From Polyangium sp. 15x6 (GTDB taxonomy: Bacteria; Myxococcota_A; Polyangia; Polyangiales; Polyangiaceae), in assembly GCF_029960785.1 (NCBI RefSeq), contig NZ_JASBQE010000010.1, positions 62,001 through 126,000 of the forward strand: a stretch of 64,000 bases of DNA, given 5' to 3'. Both the position numbers and the translations under genes were made by a program. Below, piece by piece: positions 32,442 to 43,000 of this stretch. Position 1 is the first letter of the stretch; the number at the start of each line of letters is the position of its first letter. The notes under the pieces were generated by a model. That model was given only the letters and a program-made list of their open reading frames with translations. It did no database searches and had not been told where the DNA came from.

Positions 32442-35400
32442 ATGGAGGGCGACCGCTGGCTCGAGCGAGGGGCGCGGGTCGGGGACTACACCATCGAGGA
32501 TCTCCTCGGCGAAGGTGGGTTCGGAGCCGTGTTCCGCGCGCGAAGCGACGCCGGGGTCCTCGCCGCGCTGAAGGTCTTCAAGACGACCGCAGCCGAGCTG
32601 ACGGCCGAGCGGCTGATCAGCCAGCAGAACGAGATCGAGGCGCTGCTCAAGCTCGACCATCCGTCGCTGATCCAGCTCTACGGCTACGGGTTCGTCGAGG
32701 GCGTGGGGTTTTACCTGGCGATGGAGATCGCGGTGGGCGAGACGCTCGACGCCTACCTCGAGCGCGTCGGCGCGCTCGACGCGCTCGACGCGGTGCGGCT
32801 CATGCGCAAGGTGGCCGAGGCGCTCGCGCACTGCCACGCGCGCGACGTGCTGCACCTCGACCTGAAGCCGAGCAACATCGTGATCGTCGATCCGCACGAG
32901 CCGCGGGTCAAAGTGCTCGATTTCGGGCTCGCCACGCTGACGTCGGGCTGGCAGCCGGACGATACGCGCGTGACCGCGGGGACCGTGGGCTACATGGCGC
33001 CCGAGTGCCTGCGCAGCGGGCGCGCGCGGCCCGATCCGCGCATGGATCTCTACGCGCTCGGGACGATCCTCTACGAGCTCGTCTCGGGGAAGTTGCCCTT
33101 CGAGGGCCGCGGGCAGCGGACGATCATGATGAACCGGACCGTGGGCGAGATGGTGCCGCTGCGCGACGTGGCCCCGAGCGTGCCGCCCGCGATCGCGGCG
33201 CTGATCGACGAGCTGCTCGCGCAGGATCCTTCGCAGCGGCCGGGGAGCGCGGCGCAGCTCTGCGCGCGGCTGAAAGAGGTCTACTACGACACCCTGCGCG
33301 GCGAGGAGCCGGAGGGAGAGCGCGGGCCGCAGAGCACGCGGGTGCCGCAAAGCGGGCGCATGACGTCCTTGCCGCCGCGGCACAATACCGAGGAGGCGCC
33401 GTTCGTGGGGCGCGAGCGGGAGCTGTCGCTGCTCGCCTCGCGCGTGCTCGGCACGACGTCGCGCGCGGCGACGCCCGTGGTGATCGTGGGCGACGCGGGG
33501 ATCGGCAAGAGCCGGCTCGTCTCGGAGCTCTTGAACGTCGTCGAGCAGGACGGCGCGGCGGTGGTGATCTACGCGCGCTGCCGCGAGCTCAGCGCGCTCG
33601 TGCCGTACTCGCCGCTGCGCGAGGCGCTGAGCCGCGTCGCCACGGCCACGCGGCGCAAGAGCATGACGGGCGCGCTCGTGCAGGCCGCGATCGACGCGAC
33701 GAACGACGAGGACGCGGAGCTGCTCACGGCGCTCGTCCCCGAGCTCGGCCGCGGCCTCGGCGACGCCGACGCGCGACGAACGTTGCTGCGGCCGTCGTCG
33801 GCCAAGCGGGTGGCCGAGCTCGTGCGCAGGCTCGTCACGCGCATCGCGGCCGACCTGCCGGTGCTCGTCGCCATCGAGGACATGCACTGGGGCGACGAGG
33901 CGACGCTCGCCGTGCTGGAGCTCCTCTCGGGGACCCTCGGCGCCGCGAAGGTGTTCTTGCTGGGCACGACGCGACCGCCGCTGCGCGTGGCCTGGCGCGG
34001 CGCGGCGCTCATGGATCTCGGTCCGCTCGATCGCGAGGAGAACGGGCGGCTGCTCGCCGAGCTCGCGCGCGGCGGAGACGAGTCGATCCTGCGCGAGCTC
34101 GAACAGCACGTGCCGCTGCTCGCCGCGGGCAATCCGCTCTTCGGGATCCAGGTGATCCGGAACCTCGAAGTCGAAGGGTTCGTCGGTCGAACCACGTTCG
34201 GCACGTTGTCCCTCGGCTCGCGCAACCTCGCCGATTACCGCGCCCCCGCCTCGATCACCGAAGCGCTCCGCCGCGGCGTCGATAGCCTCTCGCCCGAGTC
34301 ACGCGAGGTGCTCGGCGTGGCCGCGCTCCTCGGCCGTAACTTCCTGCGCTCGGACCTGCGCGCGCTCGGGCTCTTCTCGATCGAGCGCATCGATCGCGCC
34401 CTCGACGAGGGCGAGAAGCGGTGCCTCCTGCTCGACGCGCCGACGTCCACCACGTTCGTGCACGACGTCGTGCTCGAACAGCTCGAACGGCGCGCGGTGC
34501 GCGCCGATCTACGCGAGCATCACCTGCGCATCGCCCGCCAGCTCGAACGACGCGGCGCCGATCCCGGCACGCTCGCGCGCCACCTCGAGCGCGCCGGCGA
34601 GACGCTCCGGGCGGCGGACGCCTATCTCACGGCGGCCCTCGCGAGGCCCGGAAACGATCCCGGCGCGGGCCCGAAGCTCCACCGCGCCATCGATCTCGTC
34701 GCCACGCTCCCCGCCTCCCCCGAGCAGCGCCGCATCCAGCTCGTCGCGACCGCCGAGCTCGTGCGCATGCGCTGGCTGCTCGCCGGCACGGAGGAGCTGC
34801 TCAAGCTCGTCGAGCGGTGCACCGCGGACACGACCGCGGCGTCGGCGATGCTCGGCGCCGCGCTCGCCCGTGTGCACGAGGCGCGCGGCGAGCTCACGGA
34901 GGCGCGCCGGCACGCCGAGCAATCGATCGCCGCGGCGGGAAAGGAGCCCTCCCTCGAACGGCACAGGTCCGCCGCGACGAACATCCTCGGCCGCGTCGAT
35001 CTCGCCCGCGGCTTCGTCGAGGAGGCCGCGCGCTCGCTCGCCGCGGGCTCTTCGCTCGCCGAGCGTGAAGGCGACCTCGTCGAGCTCTGCCACGCGCGGA
35101 GCCTGTACGGCGTGGCCCTCGGCTGGACCGGCGATCTCGACGGCGCCGAGCGCGAGATCCAGGCCGCCGCCCACCTCGCCGAGCAGCTCGCCGATCCTGC
35201 GCGTCTGCTCGGCGCGTGGCACGCGTGCGCGCTGCTCGCGGAGGCGCGGTACGACTGGGATCTCGGCGTGAGCTCGACGGCGCAGCTCCTCGCGTACGCC
35301 GAGGAGCACAAGCTCGGCGGCCACTACCTCTACATGGGCACGCTCTACGCGGGCCGTCACCAGTTCCACGTCGGCCACCTCCACCGCGCCCGCATGCTCG

Positions 35401-36149
35401 TCACGAACGCGCTGAACCTCGCGCGCATCGTGGGCACGGGCCTCGGCCGCGCCCTCGGGCAGGTGTTCCTCGGCGACGTGCACCTCGTCGAGGGCCACCT
35501 CGCCGACGCGCTGCTCTCGTACGAACGCGCCATCGAGCAGGGCGCGGGCCCGAACGGCGACGAGCAGGCCGTCTGCCTCGGTCTCCTCGGCCGCATGCAC
35601 ATCACCGCGCTCCGGCGCGGCGATCCGCGGGAGGTTCGTCGGCTCGGCGAAGAGGCCACGTCGCGCATGATCGTCGCGGGCCAGCGCGCGCCCCTGCTCG
35701 GCGCGCTCGAGCGATTCGCGGAATCACTCGCCGAGGTGCGGCTCGGCGAGGACGCGGCGAACGTGCGGGCCCGACACGAGGCGCTCGCGCAGTCGCTCGG
35801 CACGGCGAACGGCGGCTTCTGGCCGCGGATCCCGGACCTCGACGCGCGCGCGGCGGGCATGCGCCCACGCGACTACTGGCGGAGCAAGCAGGCGCGCAGC
35901 CGCACCTCGGGCGAGTGGAGTTTGCCGGCGCAGCAGGTCTCGCCGTCGCGGCTTCTGACGACGCGCGGTGGGCAAAACCCGACGGCTGCTTCCGTGTCGT
36001 CGACGGCGCAGGTGATGCCGAGCCGCACCGTGCGCGCGCCGCAATCGGTCGGATTGCAGAACACGGTGCCGCGGACGGGGCTACTCGAAGCGCTCGCGAC
36101 GGTGGAAGGGTTCGTCCCCGCGCTTTTGGAAGAAGAAGCGGGGATGTGA
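32442..36149 (+). CDS. PknK-like Ser/Thr kinase-ATPase-TPR protein
   Basis: 1235 residues. Residues 15-285 are a Hanks-type kinase: glycine loop GEGGFGAVF (23-31), Lys44, Glu64, catalytic loop HLDLKPSN (138-145), DFG (160-162) and APE (186-188). The usual HRD arginine is replaced by Leu139. Residues about 318-600 are an AAA/STAND ATPase with Walker A GDAGIGKS (350-357) and Walker B VLVAIEDMHWGD. The rest is a TPR-like solenoid (about 640-1130) and a Ser/Gln-rich tail. This is the PknK architecture common in myxobacteria, in which a regulatory kinase also acts as a signalling scaffold. AAGGA precedes the ATG by 9 nt. It is divergent from the TPR pair and 51 nt upstream of the alcohol dehydrogenase. 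Confidence 0.88.
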   Translation: MEGDRWLERGARVGDYTIEDLLGEGGFGAVFRARSDAGVLAALKVFKTTAAELTAERLISQQNEIEALLKLDHPSLIQLYGYGFVEGVGFYLAMEIAVGETLDAYLERVGALDALDAVRLMRKVAEALAHCHARDVLHLDLKPSNIVIVDPHEPRVKVLDFGLATLTSGWQPDDTRVTAGTVGYMAPECLRSGRARPDPRMDLYALGTILYELVSGKLPFEGRGQRTIMMNRTVGEMVPLRDVAPSVPPAIAALIDELLAQDPSQRPGSAAQLCARLKEVYYDTLRGEEPEGERGPQSTRVPQSGRMTSLPPRHNTEEAPFVGRERELSLLASRVLGTTSRAATPVVIVGDAGIGKSRLVSELLNVVEQDGAAVVIYARCRELSALVPYSPLREALSRVATATRRKSMTGALVQAAIDATNDEDAELLTALVPELGRGLGDADARRTLLRPSSAKRVAELVRRLVTRIAADLPVLVAIEDMHWGDEATLAVLELLSGTLGAAKVFLLGTTRPPLRVAWRGAALMDLGPLDREENGRLLAELARGGDESILRELEQHVPLLAAGNPLFGIQVIRNLEVEGFVGRTTFGTLSLGSRNLADYRAPASITEALRRGVDSLSPESREVLGVAALLGRNFLRSDLRALGLFSIERIDRALDEGEKRCLLLDAPTSTTFVHDVVLEQLERRAVRADLREHHLRIARQLERRGADPGTLARHLERAGETLRAADAYLTAALARPGNDPGAGPKLHRAIDLVATLPASPEQRRIQLVATAELVRMRWLLAGTEELLKLVERCTADTTAASAMLGAALARVHEARGELTEARRHAEQSIAAAGKEPSLERHRSAATNILGRVDLARGFVEEAARSLAAGSSLAEREGDLVELCHARSLYGVALGWTGDLDGAEREIQAAAHLAEQLADPARLLGAWHACALLAEARYDWDLGVSSTAQLLAYAEEHKLGGHYLYMGTLYAGRHQFHVGHLHRARMLVTNALNLARIVGTGLGRALGQVFLGDVHLVEGHLADALLSYERAIEQGAGPNGDEQAVCLGLLGRMHITALRRGDPREVRRLGEEATSRMIVAGQRAPLLGALERFAESLAEVRLGEDAANVRARHEALAQSLGTANGGFWPRIPDLDARAAGMRPRDYWRSKQARSRTSGEWSLPAQQVSPSRLLTTRGGQNPTAASVSSTAQVMPSRTVRAPQSVGLQNTVPRTGLLEALATVEGFVPALLEEEAGM

Positions 36150-36200
36150 CCACCTTGCCCTGCGGTTGCCGCGCCTTTGCTTTCCGTGTACGCAGGACGG

Positions 36201-37250
36201 ATGATCAAAGCCCAAGGCTACGCCGCGCAGAATGCACAGTCTGGCCTCGCGCCGTTCACGTTCGATCGGCGTGATCCCCGCGACCACGACGTCGTCATCC
36301 AGATCCTTTACTCCGGGATCTGCCATTCCGACATTCATCAGGTCCGAAATGAGTGGGGCAATTCGATCTTTCCGATGGTGCCGGGCCACGAGATCGTCGG
36401 CCGCGTGACCGGGAAGGGCAAGGGCGTCACCAAGTTCCGCGAGGGCGATCTCGTCGGCGTCGGCTGCTTCGTCGATTCGTGCCGCGAGTGCGGGAGCTGC
36501 AAGGAAGGCGTCGAGCAGTTCTGCGCGGCCGGGATGAACGTCACGTACAACGGCTTCGAGCGCGACGGCAAAACGCCGACGTTCGGCGGGTACTCCGACG
36601 TCATCGTGACGGACGAGAACTACGTGCTGCGCGTACCGGAGGGCATCGATCCCGCGGCCGCGGCGCCCCTGCTCTGCGCCGGGATCACGACGTATTCGCC
36701 GCTGCGCCACTGGAAGGTGAGCCCGGGGCAACGCGTCGGCGTCGTCGGGCTCGGCGGGCTCGGGCACATGGGCGTGAAGTTCGCCGCGTCGTTCGGCGCC
36801 GAGGTCACGGTGATCAGCACGTCGGCGCGGAAAGAGGCCGACGCGCGCCGGCTCGGCGCGAACCAGTTCCTCGTGAGCACCGACCCGAGCGCGATGGCGA
36901 AGGCGATGGGCTCGTTCGACTTCATCCTCGACACGGTCTCGGCGACGCACGACGTCAATGCGCTCCTCGGCCTGCTCCGGCGCGACGGCACGATCGTGCT
37001 CGTGGGCGCGCCGGAGAAGCCGCTCCCCATCGCGGCGTTCGGCCTCGTCATGGGGCGCAAGACGCTCGCGGGCTCGCTCATCGGCGGCATCGCCGAGACG
37101 CAGGAGATGCTCGATTATTGCGGCGAGAAGGGGATCGCCTCCGACGTCGAGGTGATCCCGATGCAGCAGGTCAACGAGGCGTACGACCGGACCGTCAAAG
37201 GCGACGTTCGTTATCGCTTCGTGATCGACATGAAGAGCCTGTCCGTTTGA
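36201..37250 (+). CDS. zinc-dependent alcohol dehydrogenase (cinnamyl-alcohol/YahK type)
   Basis: 349 residues of the medium-chain dehydrogenase family, interconverting aldehydes and alcohols with NAD(P)H. Catalytic zinc ligands are Cys41, His63 (GHE) and Cys159. The structural zinc site is Cys94, Cys97, Cys100 and Cys108. The Rossmann motif is GLGGLGHMG (183-191), followed by ISTSARK, where Ser/Lys at the end of the strand favour NADPH. I start at the Met in front of IKAQGYAAQ, with AGGA upstream; a TTG eight codons earlier is less likely. It ends 3 nt from the convergent purA stop, leaving no room for a terminator. The physiological aldehyde is unknown. Confidence 0.9.
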   Translation: MIKAQGYAAQNAQSGLAPFTFDRRDPRDHDVVIQILYSGICHSDIHQVRNEWGNSIFPMVPGHEIVGRVTGKGKGVTKFREGDLVGVGCFVDSCRECGSCKEGVEQFCAAGMNVTYNGFERDGKTPTFGGYSDVIVTDENYVLRVPEGIDPAAAAPLLCAGITTYSPLRHWKVSPGQRVGVVGLGGLGHMGVKFAASFGAEVTVISTSARKEADARRLGANQFLVSTDPSAMAKAMGSFDFILDTVSATHDVNALLGLLRRDGTIVLVGAPEKPLPIAAFGLVMGRKTLAGSLIGGIAETQEMLDYCGEKGIASDVEVIPMQQVNEAYDRTVKGDVRYRFVIDMKSLSV

Positions 37251-37253
37251 CCC

Positions 37254-38537
37254 TCAACCAAACGCGTCCCTGAGGACGATCGTCTCGTCCCGCCGCGGCC
37301 CCACCGACACCAGAAACACCGGCACGCCGATCTCGGCTTCGAGGTACCGCACGTAGTCCTGCGCGGCCTGGGGCAGATCGGCCATCGTCCGCGCGTGGGA
37401 GAGCGACTCGCGCCACCCCGGCCGCTTCTCGTACACGGGCTTCACCGCTCCGACGTGACGGATCGGCAGCTCCTTCGTGCGTCCCTCCGGCGTGTCGTAC
37501 GCGACGCACACCTCGATCGTGTCGAGCCCCGAGAGCACGTCGAGCTTCGTCACGGCGAGCCCGTCGAGACCGTTCACCCGCGCCGCATACCGGAGCGCCG
37601 GCAGATCGAGCCAGCCCGTTCGCCGGGGCCGTCCCGTCACCGAGCCGAACTCGCCTCCCGCGACCCGCAGACGCTCGCCGAGATGGTCCGAGAGCTCCGT
37701 CGGGAAAGGCCCCTCGCCCACGCGCGTCGCGTAGCCCTTCGTGATCCCGAGGACCCGCTTGATCCGCGTCGGCCCCACGCCCGCGCCCACACACGCGCCG
37801 CCCGCCACCGCCGACGACGACGTCACGAACGGGTACGTCCCGTGATCGAGGTCGAGCAGCGTGCCCTGCGCGCCCTCGAACATCACGCGTTCGCCCTTCT
37901 GGATCGCGTCGTTCGCGAGCACCGCCGTGTCCGCGATGAGCGGCACGATCCGCGGCGCGAGCGGCCGGAGCTCCGACATCATCGCGGACACGTCCGGCAT
38001 CTCGCCGCCGAGCTCGCGCACCACCGGGCCCCACGCGCTCGCTGCGCGCGCGAGCTTCTGCTCGAGGCCGTCGAGATCCGCGAGGTCTCCCACGCGGATC
38101 CCGCGCCGCGCCGCTTTGTCCTCGTAACACGGCCCGATCCCGCGCTTCGTCGTCCCGATCTTCTGACCGTCCGTCGCGGCCGCCTCGCGCAGCCCGTCGA
38201 CGAGCCGGTGGTACGGCAGGATCAGATGCGCGAGGTCCGAGACGAACAGCCGCCCGCGCGTCGCGTGCCCTTTCGCCTCGAGCACGTCGAGCTCCGACAC
38301 GAGCACGGCCGGGTCGACGACCATGCCTTGCGCCATGATGCACCGCGCCTGCGCGCGGAGGATCCCGCTCGGAACGAGCCTGACGACGATCTTGTCGTCG
38401 CCCACGACGAGCGTGTGCCCGGCGTTTGGCCCTCCGGCGAAGCGCACGACCACGTCCGCGCTCTCCGTGTACAGGTCGACGATCTTGCCTTTTCCCTCGT
38501 CCCCCCACTGGGCGCCGACGATCACGACCGCGGACAT
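37254..38537 (-). CDS. purA: adenylosuccinate synthetase
   Basis: PurA, 427 residues, condenses IMP with aspartate using GTP in the first step from IMP to AMP. The N-terminal GTP loop GAQWGDEGKGK includes Asp13, and His41 lies in NAGHT, as in E. coli. Further signatures are GIGPCYEDKAARRGIR and the GTP-specificity block TKLDVLSGLDTI. AAGGAGG with 4 nt spacing supports the ATG. The frame is open far upstream on the same strand, but that part is the antisense of the membrane-protein gene. purB is not adjacent. Confidence 0.97.
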   Translation of the reverse strand: MSAVVIVGAQWGDEGKGKIVDLYTESADVVVRFAGGPNAGHTLVVGDDKIVVRLVPSGILRAQARCIMAQGMVVDPAVLVSELDVLEAKGHATRGRLFVSDLAHLILPYHRLVDGLREAAATDGQKIGTTKRGIGPCYEDKAARRGIRVGDLADLDGLEQKLARAASAWGPVVRELGGEMPDVSAMMSELRPLAPRIVPLIADTAVLANDAIQKGERVMFEGAQGTLLDLDHGTYPFVTSSSAVAGGACVGAGVGPTRIKRVLGITKGYATRVGEGPFPTELSDHLGERLRVAGGEFGSVTGRPRRTGWLDLPALRYAARVNGLDGLAVTKLDVLSGLDTIEVCVAYDTPEGRTKELPIRHVGAVKPVYEKRPGWRESLSHARTMADLPQAAQDYVRYLEAEIGVPVFLVSVGPRRDETIVLRDAFG

Positions 38538-38609
38538 CCGGCCTCCTTGCGTGCTGCTCGGTCCGTCACGAGCCGGAACGTTAGTACACTCCCCGCACCC
38601 GTCCCACCC

Positions 38610-39632
38610 ATGAGCCGCTCGATCGTCCCGATCCCGCCCGGGCTCCGCCTGCTCGCGCTTCCCACCTTCCGGGACGGTTCGCTCGTGGCCGCGCTCGTCA
38701 CCTCGGTCTCGCTCCTCGCGGGCCTCGTCCGTTCGATGCCGCTCCTGCTCGCGCCGAGCGTGCCCGTGCGGCTCGGCTTGCCGTTTGCCCGTGCCGCCCT
38801 CGCCGTCTCGCTCGAAGTCGCGCTCGTGCTCGCCCCTTCCCTCGGCGCGGGTTTGGCGGCAGCTCGATTCGTCGATCGTGGCGAGGCGCGCGCCGTCTTC
38901 GCCCTGGGCGCTTCGCCGCGATCGCTCGTCGCGTCCGCCCTTCCCGTCTGGCTCCTCGCGTTCGTCCTTTCCGCGCTCGCCTCGCTCGCGTGGGGAATGG
39001 AAGCCGAAGCGCCCGGCCGCCTCGCGTCCCGCCTCCTCACGGACGCCCGCGCCGCTTGTGTCGACGACGCCGCGCGAGATCCGAAAACCCCGCATGCCGC
39101 GACGGTCCCGATCGCCGAGGCCACCTGGATCTGCTTGCCCGGCGAGCCCCCGCGCCTCGTCATGACGCCTTCTCTCCTCGGCGGATCCGCGCTCGCGGCG
39201 CGCTCGATCGAGCTCTCCGCCGACACGGCCTCGCTCGTGGCCGACGACCTCGTCCTTGTTTTGCCCTCGAACGAAACGACCGGCCCCATGACCGTCCGCG
39301 TCGCCCGCGCTTCGGTGCGAGGCCTTTTGCCCCTCGGCCGCCCTTCGAACCTCCGGGCCCCCGTGCGCGCCGTGCTCCTCGGCGCGACGTCTTCGGCGAG
39401 CGCCCTTCTCGTGAGCCTCGCCGTGCTCGTTTCCTCGATTGGCAGCCGCGCGCTCGCTCTTTTCGTCGGCCTCTCCGGCCCGGCGCTCGCGCTCCTCGTC
39501 CTTTCGGCGCTCGAACGCGAGAAAAGTCCGCTCTTCGTTTATGGCCTCGTCCCTGCGCTCGGCTTGCTCGGTCCGCTCCTGGCGGCCCGCTTCGCGCGAT
39601 TTCTGTCGTCGCGCCGCGCCCCGGGCGCATGA
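38610..39632 (+). CDS. integral membrane protein, LptF/LptG-like (weak)
   Basis: 340 residues with about six membrane helices. The N-terminal pair is followed by ARFVDRGEARAVFALGASPRSLV, which is reminiscent of the 'more-or-less charged loop, LRASG, SPWRLL' segment in LptF/LptG permeases. A soluble stretch (about 130-230) separates it from three or four C-terminal helices, again like LptF/G, where it is the jellyroll. The match is loose and no LptB or LptC gene is near. It is divergent from purA; 72 nt lie between their starts. A TACACT box lies at 38585-38590. Function unassigned. Confidence 0.55.
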   Translation: MSRSIVPIPPGLRLLALPTFRDGSLVAALVTSVSLLAGLVRSMPLLLAPSVPVRLGLPFARAALAVSLEVALVLAPSLGAGLAAARFVDRGEARAVFALGASPRSLVASALPVWLLAFVLSALASLAWGMEAEAPGRLASRLLTDARAACVDDAARDPKTPHAATVPIAEATWICLPGEPPRLVMTPSLLGGSALAARSIELSADTASLVADDLVLVLPSNETTGPMTVRVARASVRGLLPLGRPSNLRAPVRAVLLGATSSASALLVSLAVLVSSIGSRALALFVGLSGPALALLVLSALEREKSPLFVYGLVPALGLLGPLLAARFARFLSSRRAPGA

Positions 39633-39779
39633 CGAAAGAAGACGGCGGATCCAGCGCGCCTCGTCCCCGTCACCCGCGATCCTGCGGCCTTGGCGTCCAT
39701 TGCCGGAGAGGCCCGAGGGTGGTACGGGTGGTGATGTGGACGCGGGAGGCTCGGAGCTTCCCCGGGCAGGAGCACGACC

Positions 39780-39983
39780 ATGGGCCGACTGAGCATCACC
39801 GAACTCCTTCTCATCCTGGGCGTCGCTCTGCTCTTGTTCGGCGCCGGGCGCATCTCCGACATCGGCAAGGGCCTCGGCGAGGGCATCCGGAACTTCAAGA
39901 AGGGCCTCAAGGACGAGGACCAACCGCCGCCGAAGCAGCTGCCGAAGAAGGACGAAGAGGGCGGCGAGAAGTCGACGTCCTGA
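39780..39983 (+). CDS. tatA: Sec-independent translocase protein TatA
   Basis: TatA, 67 residues, oligomerises to form the conducting element of the twin-arginine pathway in the inner membrane. The N-terminal helix (about 6-20) has Glu8 at the position of E. coli Gln8, followed by the hallmark FG (Phe20-Gly21) and an amphipathic helix ISDIGKGLGEGIRNFKKGL. The tail is charged and short. AGGAG lies 8 nt before the ATG. tatB and tatC are not adjacent. It may be transcribed with the membrane protein upstream, 147 nt away. Confidence 0.93.
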   Translation: MGRLSITELLLILGVALLLFGAGRISDIGKGLGEGIRNFKKGLKDEDQPPPKQLPKKDEEGGEKSTS

Positions 39984-39991
39984 GCGCCGTC

Positions 39992-40020
39992 GGCCCGCGA
40001 TCTTTCTTCGCCGGCGGGCC
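39992..40020 (+). terminator. possible hairpin after tatA
   Basis: GGCCCGC (39992-39998) pairs with GCGGGCC (40014-40020) across a 15-nt T-rich loop, 9 nt after the tatA stop. Only TT follows, so termination efficiency is doubtful. Confidence 0.35.
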
Positions 40021-40040
40021 TTCGGGGGCGCAGCGCGTGG

Positions 40041-40068
40041 TCGACGCGGACGCCCTGACGCCTATACT
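40041..40068 (+). promoter_or_regulatory. promoter-like pair before the S41 protease
   Basis: TCGACG (40041-40046), a 16-nt spacer and TATACT (40063-40068). The ATG follows 11 nt after the -10 box, giving a leader of about 5 nt. GAGGAA overlaps the expected start point. Confidence 0.4.
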
Positions 40069-40079
40069 CGAGGAATCGT

Positions 40080-43000
40080 ATGAAGATCCTCGAGCGTCTC
40101 GGGAAGATCGGCATCGCGTTTGCGTCGTTCGCCATCGCCGCGTTTTTCGCGGTGCAGTTCGGGGCAGGCGGTCTGTGGCGCGGATTCGAACCCGCGCTCG
40201 CCGTGACGGGCAGCGGCCCGACGGCGAAAGCACCCTACGATCTGACGCGCCTCGAAGCCGTCAACGAGACGCTCAAGCTCATCCGCGACAAATACGTCGA
40301 GCCGGGACGGGTCAAGCCGAAGGAGATGCTCCTCTCGGCCTTGAACTACGTCCAGCGTGACGTCGCCCAGGTGATCGTCGTGAACGACGATCCGAACGAG
40401 GTGACCGTCCGCGTCGAGACGGCGGAGAAGAAGTTCCGCATCGACAACGTGCAGGGCCCCTGGGACGTCTCGGCGCGCCTGCGCGAGGTCTTCGCGTTCC
40501 TCCAGAAAAACCTGCGCGGCACCGAGGTCGATCTGCGCGAGGTCGAGTACGCGGCGTGCAACGGCATGCTGCACACGCTCGACCCGCACTCGGTCTTCCT
40601 GAGCCCCGAGGCCTACAAGGAGATGAACCTCTCCACGTCGGGCCATTTCGGCGGCCTCGGCATCGTGATCTCGATCCGCGATCAGGTCCTCACCGTGATC
40701 AACCCCATGCCGGACACGCCGGCGGGGCGCGCGGGCATCAAGCGTCACGATCGGATCGTCAAGATCAACAACGAGTCGACGCTCAACATGCCGCTCGACG
40801 ACGCCGTGCGCCGCCTGCGCGGCGACCCCGGAACGAAGGTCACGGTGTGGGTCACGCGTGACGGCGAGCAAGGCTGGCAGACGCCGAAGCCCTACGAGCT
40901 CGTGCGCGAGGTCATCAAGGTGCGCTCCGTCGAGTCGCGCCCGCTCGAGACCTCGGGCATCGGCTACGTGCGCATCAAGAACTTCCAGGCGACGACGTCG
41001 ACGGAGCTCGACCTCGCGCTCGACGACCTTCGCAACAAGGGCTCGCTGAAGGGCCTCGTGCTCGACCTGCGCGGTAACCCCGGCGGCCTCCTCGATCAGG
41101 CCACGCGCGTCGCCGACAAGTTCCTCGCCGACGGCGTCATCGTCTCCACGGTCGGCGCCTCCGAAGGCCGCGACGAGAAGAAGGCCAAGAGCCCGGGCAC
41201 CGAGCCGGCGTATCCGATCGCCGTGCTCGTGAACGGCAACTCCGCGAGCGCGAGCGAGATCGTCGCGGGCGCGCTGAAGAACCACGATCGCGCCGTCATC
41301 GTCGGCTCGACGACGTTCGGCAAGGGCAGCGTGCAGCTCGTCTTCCCCGACGTCACGCCGGAGAAGGCCGCGCTCAAGCTCACGATCGCGCAGTACCTCA
41401 CGCCCGGCGACGTCTCGATCCAGGGCGTCGGCGTCACGCCCGACATCGAGCTCGATCCGATGACCGTCGACGAGCTCGAGATGGATCTCACGATCCAGAA
41501 GGACGGCCTGCGCGAGCGCGACCTCTCGGCGCACCTGACGAACGGCAAAGCCCTGGCCGGGTCGAAGCCGCGCGAGGTCGTGCGCTACCAGCTCACGAGC
41601 GCCGAGCGCGAGGAGATGCGCGAGCGCGGCGGCGAGACCGACGACGACTTCCGCGTCGACTTCCCGATCCGCTTCGCGCGTGATCTCGCGCAGCGCATGC
41701 CCCCCGGCGTCGCGCGCAACGCGCAGATCGACGCCGCACGCGACCACATCGAGAAGGCGCGCAAGGACGAGCTCGACAAGGTCGCCGCCGAGCTCTCGAA
41801 GCTCGGCTACGACTGGTCCGACGCACCCGAAGGCGCGCAGGGACCGGCGAAGAGCGATCTCGAGGTGAAGATCGAGACCGACCGCGCGAACAACGAGGTC
41901 ACGGCGGGCGAGCCGATGAGCCTCTCGGTCACGGTGAAGAACAACGGCAAGCAGCCGATCTACCGCCTGCGCGCCTCCACCGAGAGCGACAGCGGCTACC
42001 TCGACGGCAAGGAGCTCGTCTTCGGCAAGATCGCGCCTGGCCAGAGCAAGACCGCGAAGGCGCCGCTCGGCTGGTGCGACGTCGAGGGCCGCAAGATCGG
42101 CACGACGAAGCCGCGCCTCGCGAACCAGAAGCGCGTCTGCAAGATCCCGATGGACGCGCTGAGCCGCTCGGACGGCGTGAAGGTGAAGTTCGAGGCCGCG
42201 GGCGGCTTCGAGCCCCCGACGGCGGAGGTTCGCCCGACGATCCGCGCCCTCGAGCGTCCGCTCTTCCAGTACGCCTACCAAATCGTCGACGACCGCAGCG
42301 GCAACGGCGACGGCCGCATCCAGCGCGGCGAGGGCGTCTCGATGTACCTGACCGTGAAGAACGTCGGCAAGGGCCGCTCGTTCGAGACGCAGGCGAACAT
42401 CGCGAACCTCTCGGGCGAGGGCCTGCTCCTTCGCGCGGGTCGGTTCGACATCTCGAACATGAACCCCGGCGACGTGCGCAAGGTGGTCTTCACCTTCGAC
42501 GTGCAGCCCGAGTTGCAAGACAACGAGGCCACGCTGAGCCTGTCCGTCGGCGATCGGGACCTGCGCGAGGTCGCCACCGAAAAGGTAAAAATCCCCGTCG
42601 GCAACCCGATGACGATCCCGAAGGCCTCGGGTACGGCGAAGGCGGGGCCGCAGGGCGCGACGCTGTTCGCGACGGCGGACCCGAACGGGCTCGTCTTCGG
42701 CAAGCTGCGGCCCGGCGAGACCATGGCGATCACGGGCAAAGCGGGTGACATCTACAAGGTCGACCTCGGTTCGAGCCGCTTCGCCTTCGTGTCCGTCGGC
42801 GAGACGACGCCGGGCAGCGGCGCGCCGTCGGTCACGCCGTCCTTCGAGGACGTCTACTCGAAGGCGCCGCCCACGCTCGACGTGAGCGTTGCGGCCATGG
42901 CCACGCGCGACGACAAGGTGAAGATCACGGGCGCCGCTTCCGATGCCGAGCGCTTGCTCGACCTCTACGTCTTCGTCGGCTCGCGCAAGCTCTACTACAA

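Noticed and set aside
37254-39923. N-terminal extension of the purA frame by about 460 codons
   Set aside because: The extension is the antisense of the membrane-protein and tatA genes, and a strong ribosome site marks the normal PurA start.
40175-40200. tRNA T-arm-like sequence (GGATTCGAACCC)
   Set aside because: It lies inside the S41 protease coding region, and no acceptor or anticodon stem can be folded around it.
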